From Rhodobiaceae bacterium (GTDB lineage Bacteria; Pseudomonadota; Alphaproteobacteria; Parvibaculales; Parvibaculaceae): 9,514 nt of DNA. Shown piece after piece: positions 1-6,662 of the stretch. The DNA is taken from contig DAIEIL010000201.1 in assembly GCA_027352645.1 (NCBI GenBank), positions 1 through 9,514 on the forward strand, read 5' to 3'. Position 1 is the first letter of the stretch, and each line of letters opens with the position of its first letter. The notes below the pieces were generated by a model that was not told where the DNA came from, did no database searches, and saw nothing but the letters and a program-made list of their open reading frames with translations. Position numbers and translations under genes: made by a program.

Positions 1-366
1 CTCGTCGCCGCGCCGAGGCTCGCCAGCGTAGCGGAAGACCTGCTGCGCGGCATCGCCATCGACCGCGAGATCATCCGCGAAGAGATTGCGCCCTGCTTTG
101 TCGAAATCGGCGGTAAGCGTACGGACATCGTCGTGCTCGGCTGCACGCATTACCCCTTCCTCATCGACGAAATGAATGCGGTCGCGCCATGGCCCGTGAC
201 ATGGCTCGACCCCGCCCCCGCAATTGCGCGGCGGCTCGTCGCCGTGCTCGACGGAAAGATTCCCGGCCCCGATGGCGAGAGCGTTGCGCTCTTCACCAGC
301 GGCAGGCCCGTTCCGCCGCGCCTTGCTGCGCTTCTCGAAATCGACGGCCTGAATCCGGGTAGCTAA
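1..366 (+). CDS. murI: Glutamate racemase, C-terminal part (5' end outside window)
   Basis: Glutamate racemase interconverts L- and D-glutamate in the cytoplasm and supplies D-glutamate for peptidoglycan. The frame is open from the first base, so only the last 121 codons are present. The diagnostic signature is VLGCTHYPFL (about residues 44-53 of the visible part), which carries the second catalytic cysteine of the Asp/Glu racemase family. It is followed by a short stretch, LDPAPAIARRL, matching the usual DPA/S..VA helix near the C terminus. The first catalytic cysteine lies upstream of the window. The gene ends with TAA at 364-366, only 9 bp before the stop codon of the convergent deacetylase gene, with no obvious terminator between them. 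The family call is secure because of the GCTHYP motif. Nothing can be said about its promoter. Confidence 0.93.
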   Translation, partial: LVAAPRLASVAEDLLRGIAIDREIIREEIAPCFVEIGGKRTDIVVLGCTHYPFLIDEMNAVAPWPVTWLDPAPAIARRLVAVLDGKIPGPDGESVALFTSGRPVPPRLAALLEIDGLNPGS

Positions 367-375
367 CCTTGAATC

Positions 376-1377
376 TCAACTCGCTTCGCGATGCTTCAGC
401 GCCGTCGTCAGCGGCACCAGCGTAAAGCCGCGCGCGCGCGCCTCCGGTATCCACTTTTCCAGCATATCCAGCGTAATGGGGTGCGGATGGCCGATGGCGA
501 TGGCAACGCCATGTTTCAGCGCGATCTGTTCGAGGCGGCCAAGCTCGGCTTTCACCTCGCCGCCCTCTTCTTCATTGTCGAGAAAGACGTCGCGCGACAG
601 CGTCGGCAGACCCGCCGCACGTGCAGCGTTGGCGGCCTGCGTCTGGGCCGAGGTGCGCGAGTCGAGGAACATGAGGCCGCGGTCCTTTAGCGTCTCCATG
701 ACGAGCCGCATTCCGGCGGCATCGGCCGTGAACCGGCTGCCCATATGATTGTTGATTCCGACATAACCGCCGAACTGGTCGAGACACCACGCAAGGTTGG
801 CTTTGAGCTCTTCCGGCGTCTCGCCGACGCGCAGCGCATGCGGCCCCGGATCGTCCTTGCCCACGGGCTCCATCGGCACATGGACGAGGATTTCATGGCC
901 GCGCTCCCGTGCAAGCTTCACCGAGGAAGCGACGTTCCGCGTGTATGGCAGAAAGGCAAAGGTGATTGACGCAGGCAGGTCCATCGCCCGATCCGTGCCC
1001 TTCCTGTTCGCGCCCATGTCGTCGATGACAATGGCGATCATCGGCGCTTCGGGCGTCGTCGCGGGCACCACCGCATTGCGCTTCCAGGCTGGCGGCTCGG
1101 CAACCACATGCTTCGGGAGAACGGGCTGGGAAACCGGAGGCTTCGGCGCGAGCGCGGCCTGGGGCGGCACGGGCGCCACCTTCGCTACCGGAGCCTCATG
1201 CCGGGCCACGGGCACCTTCGGCCCGGGTGCCGGGGGCGCAACCCTCGCGCCGGAACGCCAGTGCATGGCGAGAGCCACCGCCAGAACGAGCGAAAGCGCG
1301 CCCACAGTCACATCGCGTCGGATTTCAGGGTCCGCCCATAGCTTCTTGATACGCCTGAAAACTTTTCGATACGGCAT
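376..1377 (-). CDS. Divergent polysaccharide deacetylase family protein (YibQ-like, membrane-anchored)
   Basis: This is a 333-residue protein with a basic N terminus, one predicted membrane segment (about residues 23-40, VTVGALSLVLAVALAMHW), a Pro/Ala/Val-rich linker (about 41-112) and a C-terminal domain (about 114-333). That domain matches the divergent polysaccharide deacetylase family (Pfam Polysacc_deac_2, E. coli YibQ). Family signatures seen are IAIVIDDMG (Asp119-Asp120), the HVPMEP strand, GINNHMGSRFT, FLDSRTS and AIGHPHP. The fold is that of NodB-type polysaccharide deacetylases. The true substrate is not established, and a periplasmic or cell-envelope role is inferred from the signal-anchor topology. 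I chose ATG at 1377 over the upstream in-frame GTG at 1446 for two reasons: AGGG lies about 6 bases upstream of it, and the protein then begins with the expected short basic stretch before the anchor. It is divergent from trpG and convergent with murI. Confidence 0.85.
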   Translation of the reverse strand: MPYRKVFRRIKKLWADPEIRRDVTVGALSLVLAVALAMHWRSGARVAPPAPGPKVPVARHEAPVAKVAPVPPQAALAPKPPVSQPVLPKHVVAEPPAWKRNAVVPATTPEAPMIAIVIDDMGANRKGTDRAMDLPASITFAFLPYTRNVASSVKLARERGHEILVHVPMEPVGKDDPGPHALRVGETPEELKANLAWCLDQFGGYVGINNHMGSRFTADAAGMRLVMETLKDRGLMFLDSRTSAQTQAANAARAAGLPTLSRDVFLDNEEEGGEVKAELGRLEQIALKHGVAIAIGHPHPITLDMLEKWIPEARARGFTLVPLTTALKHREAS

Positions 1378-1395
1378 GCAACCCTGCGACTCAGA

Positions 1396-1407
1396 CCCTA
1401 TATAGGG
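1396..1407. promoter_or_regulatory. 12-bp perfect palindrome CCCTATATAGGG in the divergent intergenic region
   Basis: CCCTATATAGGG is self-complementary over all 12 bases. It lies 18 bp upstream of the deacetylase start (1377) and about 43 bp upstream of the -35 element of the trpG promoter candidate. The AT-rich core stands out in GC-rich surroundings. It could hold a -10 element for the deacetylase gene, but no convincing -35 is found at the right distance on either strand. It could equally be a regulator binding site. The palindrome is seen directly; its function is inferred and uncertain. Confidence 0.35.
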
Positions 1408-1449
1408 GCATACGAACACGGCTCGGCGCGGGCCGTAAAGCGGCACGCC

Positions 1450-1479
1450 TTGCCCGGCTCTGCTCCCACGGCCTATAAG
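1450..1479 (+). promoter_or_regulatory. Candidate sigma-70-type promoter for the trpGDC gene run
   Basis: TTGCCC (1450-1455) and TATAAG (1474-1479) are separated by 18 bp. This gives a plausible -35/-10 pair with a transcription start near 1486, about 33 bases before the trpG ATG. No better pair was found in the 141-bp intergenic region. It implies that trpG begins a transcription unit rather than continuing one from trpE. The elements are seen; promoter activity is inferred. Confidence 0.5.
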
Positions 1480-1488
1480 ACTACAAAT

Positions 1489-1504
1489 GCGGTATTTTTA
1501 CCGC
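1489..1504 (+). promoter_or_regulatory. Perfect 6-bp stem / TTTT-loop hairpin in the trpG leader
   Basis: GCGGTA (1489-1494), TTTT loop (1495-1498) and TACCGC (1499-1504) form a perfect hairpin ending 14 bases before the trpG start codon. It would sit at the very 5' end of a transcript from the promoter at 1450-1479. No leader peptide with tandem Trp codons and no competing anti-terminator stem are visible, so classical trp attenuation is not supported. It could be an operator palindrome, an RNA 5'-end stabiliser or a translation-modulating stem. Confidence 0.4.
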
Positions 1505-1518
1505 CCAGTGGGTTAATC

Positions 1519-2112
1519 ATGCTGCTCCTCATCGATAACTACGACAGCTTCACCTACAACCTCGTGCAGTTCCTCGGCGACCTCGGCGCCGAGACCGAGG
1601 TTCACCGGAACGACAAGCTGTCGGTCGGACAGGCCGTCTCCATGCGGCCCGACGCCATCGTCATCTCGCCCGGCCCCTGCGATCCGGACAGGGCGGGCAT
1701 CTGCCTCGATCTCATCAAGGCGGCGGCGGACGAGCGCATTCCGCTCTTCGGCGTCTGCCTCGGTCACCAGGCCATCGGCCAGGCCTTCGGCGGCAAGATC
1801 ATCCGCGCGCCAAAGCTCATGCATGGCAAGGTCGACGCGATCTCGCATACGGGCAAGGGCGTCTTTCGCAACCTGCCGAGCCCGCTCCAGGCGACGCGTT
1901 ACCACTCGCTGACCATCGACCCGACAACGTTCCCCTCGGTGCTCGAAGTGACGGCAACATCTTCCGACGATGTCATCATGGGCCTGCGCCACAAGGAGCT
2001 ACCCATTCACGGCGTACAGTTCCACCCGGAAAGCATCGCCACCGAACATGGTCACGACATTCTGCGCAACTTCCTCGAGATCACGGGCGTGAAAACGCGC
2101 GCGCTCGCCTGA
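1519..2112 (+). CDS. trpG: Anthranilate synthase component II (glutamine amidotransferase)
   Basis: This 197-residue subunit hydrolyses glutamine and channels ammonia to TrpE for anthranilate synthesis, the first committed step of tryptophan synthesis. It is a class I amidotransferase: it begins MLLLIDNYDSFTYN, has the oxyanion region SPGPCDP (residues 50-56), the nucleophile elbow GVCLGHQ (Cys80), and the His169/Glu171 pair in VQFHPES. Length is normal for the family. ATG at 1519 was preferred to a TTG at 1450, because the intervening codons do not resemble the family and the upstream region holds the promoter elements. The ribosome-binding site is weak (GTGGG about 6 bases upstream). trpD begins 10 bp after its stop. 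TrpE, its usual partner, is not encoded here. Proteins of this family can also serve p-aminobenzoate synthesis as PabA, which cannot be excluded. Confidence 0.96.
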   Translation: MLLLIDNYDSFTYNLVQFLGDLGAETEVHRNDKLSVGQAVSMRPDAIVISPGPCDPDRAGICLDLIKAAADERIPLFGVCLGHQAIGQAFGGKIIRAPKLMHGKVDAISHTGKGVFRNLPSPLQATRYHSLTIDPTTFPSVLEVTATSSDDVIMGLRHKELPIHGVQFHPESIATEHGHDILRNFLEITGVKTRALA

Positions 2113-2122
2113 GGGAACGCGC

Positions 2123-3151
2123 ATGAGCGATTTCAAGGCACTCATAGGCAAGGTCGCCGGCGGATTGGCCCTTGCCCCCGACGAAGCCGAAGCAGCGTTC
2201 TCGATCATCATGTCGGGCGAAGCGACGCCGGCCCAGATGGCAGGCTTCCTGATGGCTCTGCGCGTGCGCGGCGAGACGGTGGACGAGTTGACCGCCGGTG
2301 CCCGCGTCATGCGCGAGCGAGCGCTCACCGTGAACGCCCCCGCAGATGCCATCGACATTGTCGGCACGGGTGGCGATGGCGCGCAAACATACAATATCTC
2401 CACTGCGACATCGCTCGTCGTCGCCGCTGCCGGCGTGCCGGTGGCAAAGCATGGCAACCGCGCAGCCTCGTCAAAATCCGGCACGGCCGACGCGCTGACC
2501 GCGCTCGGCGTCAAGCTCGACATCGAACCGGACGTCATCGCCCGTTGCATCGCGGAAGCCGGTATCGGCTTCATGTTCGCCCCGGCGCATCACTCGGCGA
2601 TGAAATATGTCGCGCCCGTGCGCACGGAACTCGGTACACGCACGATCTTCAACCTGCTGGGCCCGCTTGCCAATCCGGCCGGCGTCACGCATCAGAGCAT
2701 CGGCGTTTTCGCGCCGCATTGGGTCGTGCCCTTCGCGGAGACGCTGCGCAACCTCGGCTCGAAGCGCGCCTGGGTCGTGCATGGCTCCGATGGCCTCGAC
2801 GAGTTGACGACGACGGGCGTCTCCTATGTCGCCGAACTCAACGAGGGCGAGATCCGCACATTCGAGGTGACGCCGGAGGAAGCCGGGCTTCCCCGCGCGA
2901 CGTTGGCCGATCTGCGCGGCGGTGATCCGGCCTATAACGCCGCTGCCATCGTCGCCCTGCTCGACGGCGCGCCCGGCGCCTATCGCGAAATCGTTCTCCT
3001 GAACGCCGCTGCCGCGCTCATCGTGTCTGGCAAGGCGGCGACCCTCGCCGAGGGCGTGAAACTTGCGGGCGCGGCCATCGATAGCGGCGCGGCGAAGAAG
3101 GTTCTGGCGCGGCTCGTCGCCGTTTCGAACGGAAAGCCTGCCAATGTCTGA
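2123..3151 (+). CDS. trpD: Anthranilate phosphoribosyltransferase
   Basis: This enzyme (342 residues, normal length) transfers the phosphoribosyl group of PRPP to anthranilate in the second step of the tryptophan branch, in the cytoplasm. It has an N-terminal helical domain (about 1-70), then the PRPP-binding signature GTGGD (residues 81-85). Further family motifs are KHGNRAASSKSGTADAL, ELGTRTIFNLLGPLANPA and VHGSDGLDE. The start ATG at 2123 is preceded by AGGGA and lies 10 bp after the trpG stop. Its 3' end overlaps trpC by 8 bp (3144-3151, ATGTCTGA), which suggests translational coupling. No key residues appear to be missing. Confidence 0.97.
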   Translation: MSDFKALIGKVAGGLALAPDEAEAAFSIIMSGEATPAQMAGFLMALRVRGETVDELTAGARVMRERALTVNAPADAIDIVGTGGDGAQTYNISTATSLVVAAAGVPVAKHGNRAASSKSGTADALTALGVKLDIEPDVIARCIAEAGIGFMFAPAHHSAMKYVAPVRTELGTRTIFNLLGPLANPAGVTHQSIGVFAPHWVVPFAETLRNLGSKRAWVVHGSDGLDELTTTGVSYVAELNEGEIRTFEVTPEEAGLPRATLADLRGGDPAYNAAAIVALLDGAPGAYREIVLLNAAAALIVSGKAATLAEGVKLAGAAIDSGAAKKVLARLVAVSNGKPANV

Positions 3152-3935
3152 CATTCTCGCAAAGATCGGCGCCTACAAGCTTGAGGAGATTGCGGCTGCA
3201 AAGCTCGCCCGCCCCCTCGCCGAAGTCGAACGCGCCGCGCGCGCGGCAAGCCCCGTGCGCGGCTTCGCGGCGTCGCTGACCCGCAAGGTCGCTGCGAAGG
3301 AATATGCGCTGATCGCCGAGATCAAGAAGGCAAGCCCCTCCAAGGGCCTCATCCGCGCGGATTTCGATCCGCCGTCGCTCGCCCGCGCCTATGAGCGCGG
3401 CGGCGCCGCCTGTCTTTCCGTGCTGACGGATGGCCCATCTTTTCAGGGAAGCCCTGATTACCTCGCCGCAGCTCGCGCCGCCGTGTCTCTACCCGTCATC
3501 CGCAAGGATTTCCTCTACGACACCTATCAGGTAGCCGAAGCCCGCGCGATGGGCGCGGATTGCATCCTCATCATCATGGCCTCCGTTTCGGACGCGCAGG
3601 CGCGCGACCTCGAAGACGCGGCCTTCGCCTGGGGCATGGATGCGATCATCGAGGTCCATGACGAAGCCGAACTCGATCGCGCGCTGGCGCTGAAAAGCCC
3701 GCTCATCGGCGTCAACAACCGCAATCTCCGCACATTCGAAGTCACGCTTGCGACGACCGAGAGGCTGGCGCCACGCGTTCCGAAAGAGCGCCTCATCATC
3801 GGCGAGAGCGGCATCTTCACGCCTGAAGATCTCGCACGCCTCGCGCGTTCGGACGTCTACGCCTATCTCGTCGGCGAAAGCCTGATGCGGCAGGCAGATG
3901 TCGAAGCCGCGACGCGCACGCTGCTGCAGAAATAG
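3144..3935 (+). CDS. trpC: Indole-3-glycerol phosphate synthase
   Basis: This 263-residue TIM-barrel enzyme closes the indole ring, converting carboxyphenylaminodeoxyribulose phosphate to indole-3-glycerol phosphate. It is a stand-alone TrpC, not the TrpC-TrpF fusion of enterobacteria. Seen motifs are AEIKKASPSKG (Glu59, Lys61), LTDGPSFQGS, VIRKDFL (catalytic Lys121), IEVHDEAEL, GVNNRNL and GESGIFTPED with the phosphate-binding end YLVGESLM. The start at ATG 3144 lies inside the trpD tail and gives the canonical alphaproteobacterial beginning MSDILAKIGAYKLEEI. An upstream in-frame start at 3063 would only extend into trpD in another frame. A 67-bp gap then separates it from kdsA. TrpF and TrpA/B are not in this window. 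Confidence 0.97.
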   Translation: MSDILAKIGAYKLEEIAAAKLARPLAEVERAARAASPVRGFAASLTRKVAAKEYALIAEIKKASPSKGLIRADFDPPSLARAYERGGAACLSVLTDGPSFQGSPDYLAAARAAVSLPVIRKDFLYDTYQVAEARAMGADCILIIMASVSDAQARDLEDAAFAWGMDAIIEVHDEAELDRALALKSPLIGVNNRNLRTFEVTLATTERLAPRVPKERLIIGESGIFTPEDLARLARSDVYAYLVGESLMRQADVEAATRTLLQK

Positions 3936-4002
3936 TTTCGACCGTTCGCGTTCACGTTACGCCGCCACTTTTCGTCGCCATGGCATCAAGAGGTATCGAC
4001 CC

Positions 4003-4854
4003 ATGACCGTCCTCAAGCTGAACAAATGGAACATCTCCATCGGAGACGGCCAGCCGCTCGTCGTCATCGCGGGATTGAACGTCCTTGAGGATCAGAAGCT
4101 CGCGTTCGATGTCGCGCGGCACCTGCAGGCGGTGACGTCCGAGCTTGGCCTGCCCTTCATTTTCAAGGCGAGCTTCGACAAAGCGAACCGCTCCTCGATC
4201 AAGAGCTATCGCGGGCCGGGCCTCGAAAAGGGCCTCGAAATGCTCGCCGCCGTGAAGGCCGAGTTCAAGGTTCCCATCGCGACCGATATTCACGAAGTCC
4301 ATCAGGCCGAACCCGTCGCCGCGGTGGCCGACATCGTGCAGATCCCGGCCTTTCTTTGCCGCCAGACGGACCTCGTGGTGGCTGCCGCGCGTGCAACGCA
4401 TAAGGCGGGCGGCCTTCTCCATGTGAAGAAGGCGCAGTTCCTCGCCCCCTGGGATTGCAAGAACATCGTTTCGAAGATCAAGGAAGCGGCGGGCGGCGCG
4501 GACTTCACGATGCTCTGTGAACGCGGCACGTCCTTCGGCTACAACAACCTCATCGTCGACATGCTCGCCTTTGACGAAATGAAGAAGCTCGGCGTTCCGG
4601 TAACGATCGACGCGACGCATGCGGTGCAGCTTCCCGGGGCCGATCCGCGCACGGGCGGCGCCTCGACGGGCGGTCGCCGCGAAGGCGTTTCGGTCATCGC
4701 GAAGGCGGCAGTGGCCGCGGGCGCCGATGGCGTCTTCCTCGAGTTCCATCCCGATCCCGACAAGGCGCTTTGTGATCCTCTGAGCTGTCTGCCGCTCGAC
4801 GGTGCGGCGAAGCTGTTGGCGACCCTCAAGGCAATCAAGGCGGTCGTCGCCTGA
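4003..4854 (+). CDS. kdsA: 3-deoxy-8-phosphooctulonate synthase (KDO-8-phosphate synthase)
   Basis: This 283-residue cytoplasmic enzyme condenses phosphoenolpyruvate with arabinose 5-phosphate to make KDO-8-phosphate, the precursor of the KDO sugar that links lipid A to the core in Gram-negative outer membranes. Family motifs are AGLNVLED, FKASFDKANRSSIKSYRGPG, ATDIHE, VQIPAFLCRQTDL, VKKAQFLAPWD and CERGTSFGYNN. Asn26 occupies the position that is a metal-binding Cys in metal-dependent enzymes such as that of Aquifex. E. coli also has Asn26, so this is predicted to be a metal-independent enzyme. ATG at 4003 has AAGAGG 9 bases upstream and gives the same length as E. coli KdsA. Its position between trpC and moaC is unusual, since kdsA is more often found near pyrG and eno. 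Confidence 0.96.
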   Translation: MTVLKLNKWNISIGDGQPLVVIAGLNVLEDQKLAFDVARHLQAVTSELGLPFIFKASFDKANRSSIKSYRGPGLEKGLEMLAAVKAEFKVPIATDIHEVHQAEPVAAVADIVQIPAFLCRQTDLVVAAARATHKAGGLLHVKKAQFLAPWDCKNIVSKIKEAAGGADFTMLCERGTSFGYNNLIVDMLAFDEMKKLGVPVTIDATHAVQLPGADPRTGGASTGGRREGVSVIAKAAVAAGADGVFLEFHPDPDKALCDPLSCLPLDGAAKLLATLKAIKAVVA

Positions 4855-4895
4855 CAGCTGAACGCGCAAAGCGGGCGCAAAGATCGGAGCTTGGA

Positions 4896-5378
4896 ATGAC
4901 GGGCAAAAAACTCACCCATCTCGACGCCAAGGGCCGCGCCAGCATGGTCGACGTGTCGGCCAAGAAGGTGACAGCGCGCAGCGCGACGGCGAAGGGCCGC
5001 ATCGTGATGGAGCCTGAAACGCTCGCGCTCATCACCGGCGGCGGGCTCACCAAGGGTAACGCACTCGAAGTCGCGCGGCTCGCGGGCATCATGGCGGCGA
5101 AGAAGACATCGGACCTCATTCCCCTCTGCCACCCGCTCGCGATCTCGAAAGTCTCGGTCGACTTCAAGCCCGATGCGAAGAAGAACAGCATCGAGGTCGA
5201 AGCAACGGTGAAGCTATCGGGCCAAACGGGCGTCGAGATGGAGGCGTTGACGGCTGTGAGCGTTGCCTGCCTCACGATCTACGACATGGCGAAGGCCGTG
5301 GACCGCTCGATGCGGATCGAGGATATCCGGCTGACGCACAAGGCGGGCGGCAAATCCGGCATCTTTAAGGCGAAGTAA
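4896..5378 (+). CDS. moaC: Cyclic pyranopterin monophosphate synthase
   Basis: MoaC, acting after MoaA, turns 3',8-cyclo-7,8-dihydro-GTP into cyclic pyranopterin monophosphate in the first stage of molybdenum cofactor synthesis. The protein is 160 residues, the usual length. Signatures are MVDVSAK near the N terminus, LCHPL (Cys78-His79), TGVEMEALTAVSVACLTIYD, the catalytic pair in YDMAK (Asp130 and Lys133, equivalent to E. coli Asp128/Lys131) and the C-terminal GGKSG. The start at ATG 4896 is preceded by CGGAG. The 41-bp gap from kdsA contains an 8-bp direct repeat, GCGCAAAG, at an 11-bp period (4864-4871, 4875-4882). The stop codon abuts the moeA start with no spacer, so the two are very likely cotranscribed and translationally coupled. 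Confidence 0.97.
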   Translation: MTGKKLTHLDAKGRASMVDVSAKKVTARSATAKGRIVMEPETLALITGGGLTKGNALEVARLAGIMAAKKTSDLIPLCHPLAISKVSVDFKPDAKKNSIEVEATVKLSGQTGVEMEALTAVSVACLTIYDMAKAVDRSMRIEDIRLTHKAGGKSGIFKAK

Positions 5379-6593
5379 ATGGCGCAAGCCCTGATCCCCG
5401 TCGCGGAAGCCCGCGCGCGCATTCTGGCCATGCTGACGCCCACGGCGGCGGAGCCGGTGATGCTTGCCAACGCGGCTGGCCGTGTCCTCGCGGAAGATGT
5501 CGTCGCGCGGCGTACCCAGCCGCCTGCCGATCTCTCGGCCATGGACGGCTACGCTGTGCGCGCCGCCGATGTGGCGAGCGTGCCGGCGCGGCTCCGTGTC
5601 GTGGGCGAAGCGCCTGCAGGCGGCGCCTATGGCGGCACCCTCGGCGAAGGCGAGGCGGTGCGCATCTTCACCGGCGCGCCCGTGCCGCAGGGCGCCGACG
5701 CCATCGTCATTCAGGAGGATACCGAGCGCTATGGCGATATCGTCATCGCGCGCGAAAGCGCCGTACCCGGACGGAATATCCGCCGCGCGGGCCTCGACTT
5801 CAAGGAAGGTGTGACCGGACTCGTCTCCGGGCGGAAGCTCTCGCCTGCCGACATTGCCTTTGCCGCCGCGATGAACCATCCGAGCCTCTTTCTGCATCGA
5901 CGCCCACGCGTCGCCTTTTTCTCGACAGGCGACGAGCTGGTGCGGCCGGGCATGCCCATCGGCCCCAACCAGATCGTCTCGTCCAATAATGACGGGCTCG
6001 CGGCGCTCATCGTGGAAGCGGGCGGCGTTCCCCTCGATCTCGGCATTGCGCCCGACCGGCGCGAGACGATCCGCGCGACCGCCCGCAAGGCCATCGGCGC
6101 CGACATGCTCGTGACGCTCGGCGGCGCATCTGTCGGCGATCACGATCTCGTGCAATCGGCCCTCGCGGAAGACGGACTCGACATCGACTTCTGGCGCATC
6201 GCCATGCGCCCCGGTAAACCGCTGATGTTCGGGCGCTACCGCAACATTCCCATGCTGGGCCTGCCGGGCAATCCCGTTTCAGCGCAAGTCTGCGCCCTGC
6301 TCTTCCTGGTGCCCGCGCTGACGAAGCTTCAGGGCGGCGAGGCAACCGCACCACACACGACGCTCGCCCGTCTCGGTGCGCCCCTCGCGGAGAACGACCG
6401 TCGCGAAGACTATCTGCGCGCCAGCATCGACCATGTGCCCGGCGAGATTCCCGTCGCAACGCCCTTTCCGAAGCAGGACAGCTCCATGCTCTCGCTGCTC
6501 TCCGCGGCCGATTGCCTGATCGTGCGCCCGCCTCACGCGCCCGCGGCCGAAGTGGGCGAGATGGTGAGCGTTATTCCCCTCCGCCAGCACTGA
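5379..6593 (+). CDS. moeA: Molybdopterin molybdenumtransferase
   Basis: MoeA inserts molybdate into adenylylated molybdopterin to give active molybdenum cofactor. The 404-residue protein has the full family layout: an N-terminal region with DLSAMDGYAVRA (Met55-Asp56-Gly57-Tyr58), GEAPAGG, RIFTGAPVPQGAD, then the MoCF-binding domain with STGDEL (182-187), NQIVSSNN, GGASVGDHD (248-256), WRIAMRPGKPL and GLPGNPVS (294-301). A C-terminal beta-barrel domain follows. The start follows directly on the moaC stop. Its TGA ends at 6593, and the first TetR operator begins just one base later. MoaA, MoaD/E, MogA/MoaB and the other pathway genes must lie elsewhere. Confidence 0.96.
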   Translation: MAQALIPVAEARARILAMLTPTAAEPVMLANAAGRVLAEDVVARRTQPPADLSAMDGYAVRAADVASVPARLRVVGEAPAGGAYGGTLGEGEAVRIFTGAPVPQGADAIVIQEDTERYGDIVIARESAVPGRNIRRAGLDFKEGVTGLVSGRKLSPADIAFAAAMNHPSLFLHRRPRVAFFSTGDELVRPGMPIGPNQIVSSNNDGLAALIVEAGGVPLDLGIAPDRRETIRATARKAIGADMLVTLGGASVGDHDLVQSALAEDGLDIDFWRIAMRPGKPLMFGRYRNIPMLGLPGNPVSAQVCALLFLVPALTKLQGGEATAPHTTLARLGAPLAENDRREDYLRASIDHVPGEIPVATPFPKQDSSMLSLLSAADCLIVRPPHAPAAEVGEMVSVIPLRQH

Positions 6594-6594
6594 A

Positions 6595-6609
6595 GTTGTC
6601 ATTGACAAC
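6595..6609. promoter_or_regulatory. Operator O1 (perfect palindrome GTTGTCATTGACAAC)
   Basis: This 15-bp perfect odd-centred palindrome (centre 6602) lies 1 bp after the moeA stop. It overlaps the -35 hexamer TTGACA of the promoter candidate for the tetR-like gene. A second copy with a single difference lies exactly 40 bp downstream. Position, symmetry and duplication fit a binding site for the adjacent TetR-family protein acting on its own promoter. Binding itself is inferred. Confidence 0.75.
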
Positions 6610-6630
6610 ATCGCGGTCAAAAAGTAACCT
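6602..6630 (+). promoter_or_regulatory. Promoter of the TetR / small protein / desaturase module
   Basis: A perfect -35 TTGACA (6602-6607) and a weaker -10 TAACCT (6625-6630) are separated by 17 bp, predicting a transcription start near 6637. Operator O1 covers the -35 and operator O2 covers the predicted start, a standard repression layout. The -35 match is exact; the -10 matches TATAAT at three of six positions. Confidence 0.6.
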
Positions 6631-6632
6631 GC

Positions 6633-6651
6633 ATGTTGTCATTGTCAACAT
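6633..6651. promoter_or_regulatory. Operator O2 (near-perfect palindrome, 15-bp core at 6635-6649)
   Basis: ATGTTGTCATTGTCAACAT is a 19-bp inverted repeat centred on 6642, with one mismatched pair (T6639/T6645). Its core GTTGTCATTGTCAAC differs from O1 by one base. Centre-to-centre spacing from O1 is 40 bp, close to four helical turns, so two dimers could bind on nearly the same face. The first in-frame ATG of the regulator frame (6633) lies inside this site. Confidence 0.7.
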
Positions 6652-6662
6652 TAGGCCTCAGC

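Noticed and set aside
797..1405. Open frame of about 200 codons on the plus strand across the deacetylase gene
   Set aside because: It is opposite a convincing deacetylase domain and has Ser/Ala/Gly-rich sequence without family features.
1378..1446. Extended N terminus of the deacetylase from GTG at 1446
   Set aside because: The extension carries no signal features and runs through the CCCTATATAGGG palindrome. The ATG at 1377 has a ribosome-binding site and gives the expected basic-then-hydrophobic anchor.
1450..1518. Extended TrpG N terminus from TTG at 1450
   Set aside because: It would encode the promoter and hairpin region. The family begins at MLLLIDNYDSF.
1486..1518. trp attenuator with leader peptide
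   Set aside because: There are no tandem Trp codons, no short ORF with a ribosome-binding site and no alternative stem, only a single small hairpin without a proper terminator T-tract position.
3936..4002. Possible SOS box in the trpC-kdsA gap (repeated GTTC)
   Set aside because: The GTTC/GTTA elements repeat every 6 bp, not with the N7 spacing required for the alphaproteobacterial LexA site.
3952..4869. Long open frame (about 305 codons) antisense to kdsA
   Set aside because: It is a GC-rich shadow frame: Arg/His/Asp-rich composition, no domain resemblance, and fully opposite a well-conserved gene.
5214..6155. Long open frame (about 313 codons) antisense to moaC/moeA
   Set aside because: It has the low-complexity Arg/Ala/His composition typical of the complement of high-GC coding sequence, spans two real genes, and has no recognisable motif.
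6595..6609. Intrinsic terminator after moeA
   Set aside because: The palindrome has only a 3-base loop and no following T-run. Its near-copy 40 bp downstream and its overlap with TTGACA fit an operator better.
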